Shown: piece after piece, positions 43,702 through 53,065 of the stretch
How positions within the stretch are numbered: position 1 is the stretch's first letter
Layout of the letters: the number at the start of each line of letters is the position of its first letter
DNA from: Caldisphaera lagunensis DSM 15908
GTDB taxonomy: Archaea; Thermoproteota; Thermoprotei_A; Sulfolobales; Acidilobaceae
Length of the DNA: 64,000 nucleotides
Assembly (NCBI RefSeq): GCF_000317795.1
Contig: NC_019791.1
Span: 372,001-436,000 of the forward strand
Direction of reading: 5' to 3'
Translations under genes and position numbers: made by a program
Notes under the pieces: model-generated
Database searches by the model: none
What the model was told of the DNA's origin: nothing
What the model saw: only the letters and a program-made list of their open reading frames with translations

Positions 43702-44157
43702 TTAATTATTTTTACCAATAATAGGTTCCAAAACTTTATAGAGCTCTGGATCTGAATTCCTTATTTTATCCATATTCCAAGGCTTCCACTTTCCATTTTT
43801 TACTTTACCTATAACATTAATAATCCAGGATTTGTATATCTGAGAACAATTATTATAGTTCTTACAGCTATTATTAATAAATTCATTGATTTGATTAAGA
43901 GCTTCTTCATCGTTCAATTTTTTTACATTTATAAGATACCTAGAAATCACGTAAAGAATTAGCCTTGTTCTGCCATCTGGAACACCATTCTTTATTATTT
44001 TTTCGATCCAATTAAATTTTTGAACTAAGTTTTCTCTATAAATCGATATAGAACAATCTGATGGGTTTGGACAGTATTTTTTTAATAACTCCTTAATAGA
44101 TTTTTGGCAATCAATTTCTGATCTTTGACAATTATTAATTACATCTTCAAATACCAT
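43702..44157 (-). CDS. priX: PriX-like primase accessory subunit
   Basis: A 151-aa protein resembling the Sulfolobales third primase subunit PriX, a relative of the PriL C-terminal domain without its Fe-S cluster. The best-matching block is FNWIEKIIKNGVPDGRTRLILYVISRYLINVKKLNDEEA, followed by a helical region ending WKPWNMDKIRNSDPELYKVL. The N-terminal ~45 residues carry five Cys and may form a small separate module. It lies 5 kb from priS and is not in a primase operon. The call rests on motif resemblance, not a search. Confidence 0.65.
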   Translation of the reverse strand: MVFEDVINNCQRSEIDCQKSIKELLKKYCPNPSDCSISIYRENLVQKFNWIEKIIKNGVPDGRTRLILYVISRYLINVKKLNDEEALNQINEFINNSCKNYNNCSQIYKSWIINVIGKVKNGKWKPWNMDKIRNSDPELYKVLEPIIGKNN

Positions 44158-44391
44158 ACATCAGCACCTTTTTTGCTCGAAAACTTCTATAAACCCCTAT
44201 AAAATCTAGTATTGCAAACAATATTAGGCTTTTTCAATATGTTAATTAATGTGCTAATATTATTAAAACAAAAAATTGAATTCTATAAAAATTTATAAAA
44301 ATAATTCATTAACTAATCATAAATTATTTTATATAAATTTTGGAATCTAAACTTTAACTAGAAGATCAATACGAATTGGTTAATACCAAAT

Positions 44392-45066
44392 TTAAGCGCT
44401 AAATACCATCTGTATCCTAGCTATTTCGGGTCCTGTAGTATCTTCACCTACAATTGCTCCTTTAGTATTAACTATTAAGCCTGTTTTAATAAATGAAACA
44501 CCAAAATTAACTGTACCAGTTTTGAAAGGCACTTTAAATATATCTTCTAAAAATTTAATTTCTTCATCTGTAACATCTGGATGAACTAAGCCTCCTACAT
44601 TAGTTACTGCTATAATTGCTCCAACTGTTGGTATACCTACTATACTTCTTCTAAAAACTTCCACCCCTAAAGTATCCTGTATTTGTTTTATAACATCATC
44701 TTCAAAATAGGGATAAACCAATGCTGCCTTATCGTTTGCAACTATTAAATTTCCCACAGCATTATTTCTACTTGGTAAGACATATAAATTTAGATCTTTT
44801 ATAGATTTCTTTATAATATCAACCTCATCATCTAGTGCACTCCTGGATAATATAATACCATTGTTATTTCCTGCCATCAAAACCCCCAAAAGTTTTGTAT
44901 TAGCTAAAGAAGTTTCCATTATATCAGTTTGTAATATTTGGGAAATTCCATCTAAATCCTTTTTCTGAAGACCTTGAGGAACAAAAGTTATCTTATCATT
45001 CCCATATATATAAACACCTATATTACTATTACCAAAAATCGACATTTTTACTATTTCAAAAGGCAA
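44392..45066 (-). CDS. Translation initiation factor aIF6
   Basis: Binds the 50S subunit and blocks premature joining to 30S. The five-fold pseudo-repeat of the IF6 fold is visible (GNSNIGVYIYGNDKITFVP, NTKLLGVLMAGNNNGIILS, NAVGNLIVANDKAALVYP, VGAIIAVTNVGGLVHP, TGLIVNTKGAIVGEDTTGPE). 224 aa is normal. The TTG start follows GGTGA by 6 nt. It is the fourth gene of PDCD5-L39e-L31e-aIF6, a conserved archaeal operon. Confidence 0.95.
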   Translation of the reverse strand: MPFEIVKMSIFGNSNIGVYIYGNDKITFVPQGLQKKDLDGISQILQTDIMETSLANTKLLGVLMAGNNNGIILSRSALDDEVDIIKKSIKDLNLYVLPSRNNAVGNLIVANDKAALVYPYFEDDVIKQIQDTLGVEVFRRSIVGIPTVGAIIAVTNVGGLVHPDVTDEEIKFLEDIFKVPFKTGTVNFGVSFIKTGLIVNTKGAIVGEDTTGPEIARIQMVFSA

Positions 45067-45080
45067 AAAAATTCACCTAT

Positions 45081-45410
45081 TTATTGTTTGTTTTTTATTT
45101 CATATTTACCTACTCTTACCTTTTCTCCTGCTAACCTTACCAATACTTTTTTATAAGCCTCTCCTTCTTCTGGTTTAAATTCTTTCATCTCAACCAATAT
45201 TTTTACCCTTCTAGGAGGTTTTTCTATACTATTACTCCATATATAGGAGTTTACATCATCCATAATTACTACATCTTCTAAATTTACTTTTGCATGCCTT
45301 GAGACAAATTTTCTAATATAATCTATTGCTCTTTTTGCTCTATTACTTTTTCTGCCAAAATAAATTCTCTTTAATGGGACTACGTATACAAATGCTTCCC
45401 CTATTTCCAT
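45081..45410 (-). CDS. rpl31e: Ribosomal protein L31e
   Basis: A 109-aa large-subunit protein near the exit tunnel: FVYVVPLKRIYFGRKSNRAKRAIDYIRKFVSRHAKV is the family core. A C-terminal extension (RLAGEKVRVGKYEIKNKQ) makes it somewhat longer than many archaeal forms. It lies between rpl39e and aIF6 with short spacers. Confidence 0.95.
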   Translation of the reverse strand: MEIGEAFVYVVPLKRIYFGRKSNRAKRAIDYIRKFVSRHAKVNLEDVVIMDDVNSYIWSNSIEKPPRRVKILVEMKEFKPEEGEAYKKVLVRLAGEKVRVGKYEIKNKQ

Positions 45411-45422
45411 AATTTAATCCCC

Positions 45423-45578
45423 TCAAACCTTTAATTTAGATGTTCTCCAATTTCTACTTTTTGGATTCCTTGTAAACTTCCTAACAGTTTTTACTACTAC
45501 CCATACTGGCACTGATTCATTACTTTTTCCTGCCTTAGCAAGTCTCAGTTTTCTAGCCAAATGTTTATTTCTAGCCAT
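45423..45578 (-). CDS. rpl39e: Ribosomal protein L39e
   Basis: A 51-aa gene recovered by translating the gap: [20 protein letters not shown], then [20 protein letters not shown] and NWRTSKLKV. This is the complete L39e sequence pattern lining the peptide exit tunnel. It starts 6 bp after the PDCD5 stop and ends 12 bp before L31e. Confidence 0.97.
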   Translation of the reverse strand: MARNKHLARKLRLAKAGKSNESVPVWVVVKTVRKFTRNPKSRNWRTSKLKV

Positions 45579-45584
45579 AGCTAC

Positions 45585-45953
45585 TCACTTCCACTTAAAT
45601 TTGAACTCATACTCCTTTCTAGATCTGTTATCTAGTTCTATTAATATATTTTTTACTATATCATCTGTTACTGGTGTAGATAATCTTCCCATTTGAACTA
45701 ATCTAATTATTGTCTCCTCCGCAATATTAGCCAACTCTGGCTTTACCAACTTTAAATTACTTAATCTATCTAATGCCTCTGGTTCCATTATTGCCCTTAA
45801 TACAGCTAGTTTTTGCGCTTCTTGTTCTTCTTCAAGTTTTTTTCTCCTTTGTTCTTCTTCAAGTTTTTTTCTTAATTCTAGCAATCTCCTTTGCTTTAGT
45901 TCTTCAAGTTCATCATCGTTATAATCGCTATAGTTATCGCTCAAACATCTCAC
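45585..45953 (-). CDS. PDCD5-family DNA-binding protein
   Basis: A 122-aa three-helix-bundle protein of the PDCD5/TFAR19 family. A long charged N-terminal helix (LKQRRLLELRKKLEEEQRRKKLEEEQEAQ), the core LRAIMEPEALDRLSNLKLVKPELA, and the C-terminal VTDDIVKNILIEL are all present. Archaeal members bind double-stranded DNA in vitro. It leads the L39e-L31e-aIF6 operon. The start is GTG 45953 or TTG 45944. The repeated KKLEEEQ unit causes a short local DNA repeat at about 45835-45875. Confidence 0.9.
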   Translation of the reverse strand: MRCLSDNYSDYNDDELEELKQRRLLELRKKLEEEQRRKKLEEEQEAQKLAVLRAIMEPEALDRLSNLKLVKPELANIAEETIIRLVQMGRLSTPVTDDIVKNILIELDNRSRKEYEFKFKWK

Positions 45954-46225
45954 CGCAATTAATTAGTTAAAAATAGACCTAATAAACGATTTTTGTTAAT
46001 TCCCAGAGCTTAAGAGATATAAGAAACAATATCATTAAAAAATAAGTAGGAACTCTATGAAGGGAAGCCTAGGTCATTATTGCATTAATTTTAATACAAT
46101 AATCATGTTTTATAATTAAAGGCATCGTTATTGTTTAAGATGATATCTGATGATAAGGAATATTAGAAATCCAAGTCAATAAATATTAACCTTGTTTCCA
46201 ACTTAAGTATAATAGATGATAAACA

Positions 46226-46513
46226 ATGATAAAATATCAAAAATTGATTAAATTTATTGAAAATAATCCCGCTTATTCATATAAAGAAGAAGGAAATATA
46301 ATAGAAATTATCTTTAATACACCTTCGATTCAAGAAGCTGCTGAATCCGATGATGTATCGGAAACTGGAAGAAATATGCATATAATGCTTAGAAGAAATA
46401 AAAACGATGAAATAGAAGTAATTGATGCAGAAATCGAAGGTCTAAATTATCATAAAAAAATGTCTAAAGAAGAAATAGAATGGTGGTTGAATACAATCGA
46501 TATGATGTATTAA
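46226..46513 (+). CDS. Small acidic protein, unknown function
   Basis: A 95-aa protein with strand-like segments (NIIEIIFNTPS, MHIMLRRN, EIEVIDAEIEG) ending in a helix rich in Trp and acidic residues (MSKEEIEWWLNTIDMMY). It has no Cys and no membrane segment. I recognise no family. It has a clear intergenic region on both sides and stands alone. Confidence 0.55.
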   Translation: MIKYQKLIKFIENNPAYSYKEEGNIIEIIFNTPSIQEAAESDDVSETGRNMHIMLRRNKNDEIEVIDAEIEGLNYHKKMSKEEIEWWLNTIDMMY

Positions 46514-46646
46514 AATTGAGTCAAAAAATCAATATTTAATCTCTCTAAATTAAAGTAGAAGTGTAAGTTTAATTAAATTATTTTTAATAATAAAATAAGA
46601 GACTTTAAATAACTTTTTTAATAAATTAAAATAAGGGGGTAGTATT

Positions 46647-47843
46647 ATGGACGGAAACAAAGAACCTAAGATATATATGGCAAGCCTAGAGGAAATTCTA
46701 AATGGGGAGGCTACTGATATTTATTTTAAAAGAACAAAAGAAGTTTTAGAAGAAGCTGGATTAGCTGATGTAAAGGTTAGAATGGAAGTCCATTTATATG
46801 GTAATCCTCCTGAAGGAAGGAATTGGGCAGTATATGCTGGCCTTGAAGAAGCAATTGCATTATTAAAAGGAAAACCATTCAATCTTTATTCAGTACCAGA
46901 AGGCACTTTATTTATTAGAAAAATGCCCTTAATGATTGTTGAAGGTAAATATATAGATTTTGCTTTGTTGGAGGCGCCTCTACTTGGTTTATTAAGATTT
47001 TCCTCAAGCATTGCTACAAAGACTGCAAGTTTAAAAAGAGTAGTTGGTAATAAAATATTACTATTTTTCGGAATAAGAGCTTTACACCCAGCTGTTTTCC
47101 CAGCAGCAGATAGGGCAGCATTTATTGGGGGAGCAGATTCTATAAGTGGGGTTTTATCAGAAAAGTATCTTGGTTTAACACCTCAAGGCACTATGCCTCA
47201 TGCCCTCATCTTAGTTTTTGGAGATCAAAAAGAAGCATGGAAGTGGTTTGCTAAATTATATGAAGGTAAGATCAATATTGTCGCTTTAGCAGACACACTT
47301 GATGATGAAAGAAAAGAGGCACTTATGGCAGCAAACCTTTTAGGGGATAAGCTATGGGGAATCAGACTTGATACCCCTGCAAGCAGAAGAGGAAATATGA
47401 AGGATATTGTAGAGGAGATTAGGTGGACTTTAGATCTTAATGGATTTAAACACGTAAAGATAATAGTAAGTGGAGGGCTTGACGAAAATAGCATTCTTAA
47501 CCTAAAAGATTTAGTTGATGGTTTTGGTGTAGGAACTTCTATAGCAACAGCTCCTAGCGTTGATTTAAGCATGGATATAGTTGAAATAGATAGGGGAAAT
47601 GGATGGGAGCCTTATACGAAAAGAGGTAAATTACCTGGGGCTAAAAAGGTCTATTCATGCAAACCACTTGAATATTACATAAAATATTGGAATGATAATG
47701 AAATTCCAACTTGTACAGATAAAAATGATAAACCAGTTAATTTGATGAAGCTTTACTTAAATAATGGAAATTTAGTAGAACCATTACCTAGTTTAGATGA
47801 TATCAGAAAATACGTTTTATCACAGCTACAATTCGTTAAATAG
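46647..47843 (+). CDS. pncB: Nicotinate phosphoribosyltransferase
   Basis: Converts nicotinate and PRPP to nicotinate mononucleotide in NAD salvage. The family type II fold is seen: WAVYAGLEEAI, EGTLFIRKMPLMIVEG, LLRFSSSIATKT, FFGIRALHPAVFPAADRAAFIGGADSIS, GLTPQGTMPHALI, IRLDTPASRRGN, IIVSGGLDENSI and DGFGVGTSIATAP, which includes the phosphate-binding loop. A Cys pair near the C-terminus (CKPLE...PTCTDK) may bind zinc. 398 aa is normal. The flippase-like gene starts 10 bp later on the same strand. Confidence 0.9.
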   Translation: MDGNKEPKIYMASLEEILNGEATDIYFKRTKEVLEEAGLADVKVRMEVHLYGNPPEGRNWAVYAGLEEAIALLKGKPFNLYSVPEGTLFIRKMPLMIVEGKYIDFALLEAPLLGLLRFSSSIATKTASLKRVVGNKILLFFGIRALHPAVFPAADRAAFIGGADSISGVLSEKYLGLTPQGTMPHALILVFGDQKEAWKWFAKLYEGKINIVALADTLDDERKEALMAANLLGDKLWGIRLDTPASRRGNMKDIVEEIRWTLDLNGFKHVKIIVSGGLDENSILNLKDLVDGFGVGTSIATAPSVDLSMDIVEIDRGNGWEPYTKRGKLPGAKKVYSCKPLEYYIKYWNDNEIPTCTDKNDKPVNLMKLYLNNGNLVEPLPSLDDIRKYVLSQLQFVK

Positions 47844-47852
47844 GGGATTTTA

Positions 47853-49370
47853 TTGGAATATGAAATGAAACAAGAAGAAACGAAATCACAAAGGCTTGAA
47901 GCAATTAGAATAACCACATCTAGAACTGTTTTATATTTTTTATCAATTCTTATAAACATTGTTGCAACCATTGTGTTAGCAAGAAAACTTGCTCCTACGG
48001 ATTATGCAATTTATCAATTAGCAACAAAAAGAATAATACAATATGCAACAATCCCTTTAAGTCTAGCCGGATTATGGATTTATAGATATTTGGTAGAAAG
48101 ACAAAAGGGGTCATACATAGCAAGCTTTGCATTTGCAACAATTCAATTTCTTATCACATTAATTATAGGTTCTTTATTAATATTTATTTATGCTAAACCT
48201 ACACCATTGCTCTTAGTTATAGCCAGCTTATCGATCGCTTTTCAATCATTTTACTATGTTATAAGGACAGCAATAGATGCCGTGAGACCTGTTAGACTTT
48301 CTCTATTAGAGTTAATATATAGAACTTCCTATAGTCTCTTAATTTTTATTGCATTATATATAATATCGAATTCATTAATATTAGCTTTCGTATCAACATT
48401 GATTTCTTTTATTCTTACCTCTACTATTGGAATGCTTTGGTTAAAAGATAGAATTTTAAAAGATGACTCCAAAAATGCTAAAAAAACATTAAAGGAATGG
48501 TTTTTAGGGTCTCATGCAACAGCTGTTGGGGTTGCATTTGGTTTAATGCCATCACTAGACGCTTTAATAGCATATCCTTTAATAGGTTCATTAATAGTTG
48601 CTGCCTTTTTTGTTGTGTCATCCGTTTCTACATTATTAAGAGATTCAACAAATGTAGGATTAAGATACCTACATTCATATGTTTTAAGAACAGGTGATTT
48701 CAGGACAGCTTTAAGAAATTTAGAGGTTTCATTAGCATTGGTAATTCCCTTTTTAGTTTATGGAATAATGCATCCCGTATATGTTATTTATGTATATAAT
48801 CCCATATATTCTTGGGCGTCTTTTAGTATCTCAATATTTTTAATAACTGCTATTATTGAAATAATAAATAATGGTATTTCACAAATAGCGTCTGGAAATA
48901 TTAGAGAAAGTGGAATAAAAGGTGCAAGCAAATTCACTAAAATGAGTTTGTTAGGAGTAATACCATCAATAATCTACTTGGCTTTAATCGCATTTGCATT
49001 CTTTGTGTTTAGAGGTATGCCAATTCAAGATATTTTAATAATTTGGTCAATTATATATTTAATAAGGTATTTATTATCTGTTTTAATAACTTCTCATTTC
49101 TTTATACCAAAAAACGTAAATAAAAATTTTGCAACACAATTATTACCAAAATTGATTTTTTATATATCTATATCATTAGCATTATCTTATTTCATAAAAC
49201 CTATTGGACCGCCATCAAGTAGATTATTAATTGATATAAAGAATTTAGCTATACCCGGCATAATTGAGGCTATTATATTTTATGGCATTTTAATTGCAGC
49301 AGATAAAGGTATAAGAAGAAATCTAACTTTATTTATAATTAATTTTTTCAAAACATTTCATAAATCTTAA
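47853..49370 (+). CDS. Polysaccharide flippase-like membrane protein (Wzx/MATE superfamily)
   Basis: A 505-aa protein with about 14 hydrophobic segments, matching the Wzx/MVF type of lipid-linked oligosaccharide exporter. Characteristic is the first-helix start RTVLYFLSILINIVATIVLARKLAPTDYAIYQL, near-identical in style to other family members. It probably moves lipid-linked sugars across the membrane for S-layer glycosylation, which is inference. TTG start after GGGG. It is only 10 bp after pncB but is unlikely to be functionally linked to it. Confidence 0.85.
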   Translation: MEYEMKQEETKSQRLEAIRITTSRTVLYFLSILINIVATIVLARKLAPTDYAIYQLATKRIIQYATIPLSLAGLWIYRYLVERQKGSYIASFAFATIQFLITLIIGSLLIFIYAKPTPLLLVIASLSIAFQSFYYVIRTAIDAVRPVRLSLLELIYRTSYSLLIFIALYIISNSLILAFVSTLISFILTSTIGMLWLKDRILKDDSKNAKKTLKEWFLGSHATAVGVAFGLMPSLDALIAYPLIGSLIVAAFFVVSSVSTLLRDSTNVGLRYLHSYVLRTGDFRTALRNLEVSLALVIPFLVYGIMHPVYVIYVYNPIYSWASFSISIFLITAIIEIINNGISQIASGNIRESGIKGASKFTKMSLLGVIPSIIYLALIAFAFFVFRGMPIQDILIIWSIIYLIRYLLSVLITSHFFIPKNVNKNFATQLLPKLIFYISISLALSYFIKPIGPPSSRLLIDIKNLAIPGIIEAIIFYGILIAADKGIRRNLTLFIINFFKTFHKS

Positions 49371-49546
49371 TTTTTTATAAAAATTATTTTAATTTATTAT
49401 TTATTACAAAATTTTAAATAACTTTCGAAATAAATTTACTTCAATTTTATAAAACGTACGATTTCTTTATAACATAGATAGGTAATGATGTTTAATAATG
49501 GTATATATTATTTGATCAAAATGTTCTTTATCGCAGAAAAAATATT

Positions 49547-50332
49547 TTATATCCCTTCATGGTTCTTTAACTGCTTTTTGAGTTTTTCTGGCATAGATAC
49601 ATCCTCTTGCCTTAATTCCGTAGCTTCCTCTATTTTCATACCTATCTTATCTTCAATAGTAATATAATGAACTCTCAAGTCGTGTGGTGTTTGCCTCATC
49701 TTTTCAACTAAAACATATCTCTTAAGTTCACCACCAACTATTCTTCTTCCAAATCTAATAATTCCATCAGCTACATGCTCAACTCCCCAACCAAAAGCAC
49801 TTGATGTTGTTATTGCATATTGACTTGTTAACAATGCAGTAAAGTCCCACTTGTAAAGTACCCTTTTAATATTATAGCTATAAATTCTTGCCATTGCAGG
49901 TTTGTCTAACCAAAATGTCGACATGCTATCAATAACTAGTCTTGCACGACCATAACCTAATTTTTTCTTTGCATCTATAATTTTCTTAACTAATTCATCA
50001 ATATCGGTTTCATTAAGAGTCCATTCATCGTTTGTATTTTTCATAAGAGCATCGATGATTATCATTTTATTGCTGTCTACAGCTTCATCAAGATTCATCC
50101 CGAACATCTTAGCCTGTCTTATTATACTTTCTCTGCTTTCTTCAGTAGTAACATAAATTATTTTGTCATTTTCTTTAACCCCTTGCCATGCATAATGTAT
50201 TCCGAAAATTGTTTTGCCAGTACCAGGCTCTCCTACAACAGCCACAAAAAATCCTCTTGGTATACCTCCTGATATTAACTTATCAAAACCCTTTACTCCA
50301 GTGGCTAATCTTTCAATTTTAACTAAACTCAT
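49547..50332 (-). CDS. KaiC-like RecA-superfamily ATPase
   Basis: A single-domain 261-aa KaiC-type ATPase. The signature GVKGFDKLISGGIPRGFFVAVVGEPGTGKT contains Walker A (GEPGTGKT); Walker B is RLVIDSMSTF; a catalytic Glu pair appears in YVTTEESRES. Crenarchaea encode several such proteins of uncertain role in signalling or regulation. It is not linked to a response regulator or flagellar cluster here. The C-terminal ~40 residues are charged and helical. Confidence 0.85.
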   Translation of the reverse strand: MSLVKIERLATGVKGFDKLISGGIPRGFFVAVVGEPGTGKTIFGIHYAWQGVKENDKIIYVTTEESRESIIRQAKMFGMNLDEAVDSNKMIIIDALMKNTNDEWTLNETDIDELVKKIIDAKKKLGYGRARLVIDSMSTFWLDKPAMARIYSYNIKRVLYKWDFTALLTSQYAITTSSAFGWGVEHVADGIIRFGRRIVGGELKRYVLVEKMRQTPHDLRVHYITIEDKIGMKIEEATELRQEDVSMPEKLKKQLKNHEGI

Positions 50333-50689
50333 CTTTATTCACTTCCAAAATATATTTTAGTAAAATTTAAGGTTAAAATTATTATATAAAAGTTAAAATT
50401 GAATATATTTGTTATGATTATAACAAAAATTTAAAAATATATTATAAAATATTATTAAACTCTCTATACACATGAAGATCATCCTTTTGTAATTAGGATT
50501 TCATGTTTCATAGTTTCTTAAATATCCTCATTGGTTATAGGGCCTTTGTAGAAGTATAGTTACTTAATAAATTTTGTATGAAATATATGGGAAGATTTAG
50601 GCTTAATAGGTCTACCTATAGTTTCATCTATATAATAAGCTAGAACCATTCCTAGCTAGAAGAGTACGTAACAATAAAATAATTTGGGT

Positions 50690-50830
50690 AAAGGATATAA
50701 ATCCTGAAATGACTCCCCAAGGGGAGAAGTTCACATGAAAGCGTAGATAGAAAGTTAAGCATAGCTCATGCCTTAATGAGAGGTATGAGCCGAGGTATGT
50801 CATGAATGTACGGGAACTCCAAAGTTCTGT
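50690..50830 (+). ncRNA. Candidate structured RNA / IS-end-like remnant
   Basis: The 627-bp gap 50333-50959 has no credible protein. Its GC-richer part shows CTCCC/GGGAG (50713-50726) followed by GAAGTTCAC, which resembles an IS200/IS605 right end. A 9-bp stem GCTCATGCC/GGTATGAGC (one G-U) at 50764-50772/50782-50790 and a GAAC/GTTC hairpin at 50814-50827 follow. GGATATAAATCC just before it could hold a TATA box. No transposase frame is present on either strand. The rest of the gap is AT-rich. Confidence 0.35.
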
Positions 50831-50959
50831 TAATAGGACCGGATACTTTACTATATAGCATAACTTTTCTATCTTATATTGATTTTCCTTTATGTATTTC
50901 TAATATTTTTATAAGAAGAGGCTTTTGCTGATTATTTACTATCAGAGAATATACAATAG

Positions 50960-52120
50960 TTATATTTTGTTTAAAGCCTGTTGTATATCATTTATTAGAT
51001 CATCAGTATCTTCTAGCCCTACTGATAATCTAATTAATTTTTCAGAAATTCCAAGTTCTTTTTTGTCGCTTTCATCAATATATCTGGATGCTGTAATCGA
51101 TGGTAGAGTAGCTATGCTTTCTGTCCCACCTAAACTTGGTGATGGCTTAATTATTTTTAGATTTCTTAAGAAATCCTTTGCTTGATTCAGATCACCTTTA
51201 ATTTCAAATGATAAGACACCTCCAAAATATGGTTTTTCAAAAATCTTTAATGCTATTTTATTATACTCACTATCTTTTAATCCAGGATATAATACCCTTG
51301 ATATTTTGCTATTATCAGCCAAAAATTCTGAAATAGCTAATGCATTTTCTGATTGTTGCTTAATTCTTATTGGTAATGTCTTTATTCCGCGCAGCGTTAA
51401 ATATGCTTCAAATGGTTGTTGAATATTACCTAATAATCTTCTCCATTCCCATAACTCATTAATCAAATCCGATTTACCTGATATTGAACCACCCATTGTA
51501 TCGTTATGACCTGATAAATATTTAGTTGTACTATTAAGTATTAATTTAAATCCATATTTTGAAGGTTTCAATAATATTGGCGTTGCAAATGTATTATCAA
51601 CCACTACATTTGTATCTAATTTTTTAATAATATCACCTATTTTAGAAATATCAATAACTTTTAGTGTAGGATTAGTAATAGATTCTATAATGGCTAAATC
51701 ATATGTGTTTTTCTCAAGCTCCTCAATAATATTTTCATGATTTGGATAAACCTTTTTTATAGTTATGTCAAATTTATTAGATAAGTTTTCAAATAATTGT
51801 ATAGTAGATCCATACATCTCTTTCAATAGTAAAACCTTTGATTTCTTTTTCAAAAAATTCATTGCTATTGTAGAAATTGCGGCCATACCACTGCTAAATA
51901 CTAGCGAATCTTCAGAACCTTCTAGAGACGATAATACTTTTTCTAAAATCCTTAATGATGGATTTTCTTCTCTATAATATTTTATTGTAATGTTTCTATC
52001 ACTTTTTTTAGATGTATCTTCATCTATATATCTATAAATAGAACTAATATAAATTGGAGGAATAATAGAACCAAATTCATCTGAATACTCACTATTAATT
52101 GATTTTGTACTATCTCCCAT
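50960..52120 (-). CDS. Cys/Met metabolism PLP enzyme (cystathionine gamma-synthase/lyase type)
   Basis: A fold-type I PLP enzyme of the trans-sulfuration group. The N-terminal YREENPSLRILEKVLSSLEG, the PLP-contact loop FSSGMAAISTIAM, VVDNTFATPILLKPSKYG and the Schiff-base Lys200 in NSTTKYLSGHND are the family hallmarks. The C-terminal SLGGTESIATLPS and IRLSVGLEDTDDLI also fit. 386 aa is normal. Synthase and lyase cannot be separated by inspection. It is divergent from a phosphoesterase gene and alone on its strand here. Confidence 0.9.
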   Translation of the reverse strand: MGDSTKSINSEYSDEFGSIIPPIYISSIYRYIDEDTSKKSDRNITIKYYREENPSLRILEKVLSSLEGSEDSLVFSSGMAAISTIAMNFLKKKSKVLLLKEMYGSTIQLFENLSNKFDITIKKVYPNHENIIEELEKNTYDLAIIESITNPTLKVIDISKIGDIIKKLDTNVVVDNTFATPILLKPSKYGFKLILNSTTKYLSGHNDTMGGSISGKSDLINELWEWRRLLGNIQQPFEAYLTLRGIKTLPIRIKQQSENALAISEFLADNSKISRVLYPGLKDSEYNKIALKIFEKPYFGGVLSFEIKGDLNQAKDFLRNLKIIKPSPSLGGTESIATLPSITASRYIDESDKKELGISEKLIRLSVGLEDTDDLINDIQQALNKI

Positions 52121-52280
52121 TTTAATCCCTCTTATACATAGAAATCAATAAAAATTTAAATCTCAACATGAATTTAATATATTTTTTATATAAATAGAGA
52201 TTTTAATAAATCATTAGTTTAAGTGATTATTAAGAAAAGATGTTTATAAACTTTATAAAAAACAAATATATCGAGTAAAG

Positions 52281-53036
52281 ATGTCATTTAATGAAAAACT
52301 CAAAATACTCAATAGATTGCCGGTATTGGCATATGAGAAAGAGAAGATAGCTATAATTAGTGATATCCATCTAGGATACGAAGAAGCTATGTCATCTCAA
52401 GGAGTATATTTACCTAGGTTGCAATTGAAAAAAGCTAAGAATATAATAAATGAAATAAGTAAACTTAATTTTAAAAAATTGGTAATAGCTGGAGATCTTA
52501 AACATGTATTCGAAAAATTGATAAGGCAAGAAAGAGCGGAAATATTAGAATTAATGAGTTTTGCAGCGAAATCTAATATAAAGGAGGTTATCTTGGTTAA
52601 AGGAAATCATGATACATATATATCCAATTTATTAAAAGATCTAGGAATACAAGTTGAAGATAATTTTTTAGATCTTGGAGATGGGATTGCAGTTACTCAT
52701 GGACATAAAATATTTGATGACATAGAAAAATATCAATTCATTGTTATGGGCCATGAACATCCAAGCGTTGAAATTAATCTATCAGGCAGTAAAGTAAGAT
52801 TACAGGCATTATTAAAAATGCCCTTGAAAAATGGTTCTACTGCATTAGTACTCCCTCCTATTGGGTTATATCAAACAGGAACTGTTGTTAACCTTGATAA
52901 GAGCTCTTATTTATCTCCAATTTCAAGGGAATTAGGTGATATAGAGAATACTGTACCTATAATAGTAGATAGAGAAATTGGAGTTATAGAACTGCCCAGG
53001 CTAATCCATATTTTTGGAGATAATAAATCTATATAA
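52281..53036 (+). CDS. Metallophosphoesterase, COG1407 type
   Basis: A 251-aa calcineurin-like phosphoesterase. All metal motifs are present: ISDIHLGYE, AGDLKHV, KGNHDTY, VTHGHKIF and MGHEHPSV. It fits the archaeal ICC-like group sometimes associated with Lhr helicases and possibly DNA repair. Here lhr is 23 kb away. The substrate is unknown. Confidence 0.85.
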   Translation: MSFNEKLKILNRLPVLAYEKEKIAIISDIHLGYEEAMSSQGVYLPRLQLKKAKNIINEISKLNFKKLVIAGDLKHVFEKLIRQERAEILELMSFAAKSNIKEVILVKGNHDTYISNLLKDLGIQVEDNFLDLGDGIAVTHGHKIFDDIEKYQFIVMGHEHPSVEINLSGSKVRLQALLKMPLKNGSTALVLPPIGLYQTGTVVNLDKSSYLSPISRELGDIENTVPIIVDREIGVIELPRLIHIFGDNKSI

Positions 53037-53065
53037 CCCATTAAATCCTTAAAAACATTTAAAAG

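Noticed and set aside
45835-45875. Short tandem repeat as a mobile or CRISPR-like element
   Set aside because: It is the coding repeat of KKLEEEQ in the PDCD5-family helix.
46140-46175. C/D box sRNA around CTGATGATAAGG
   Set aside because: A C-like box is present but no D or D' CTGA at suitable spacing follows.
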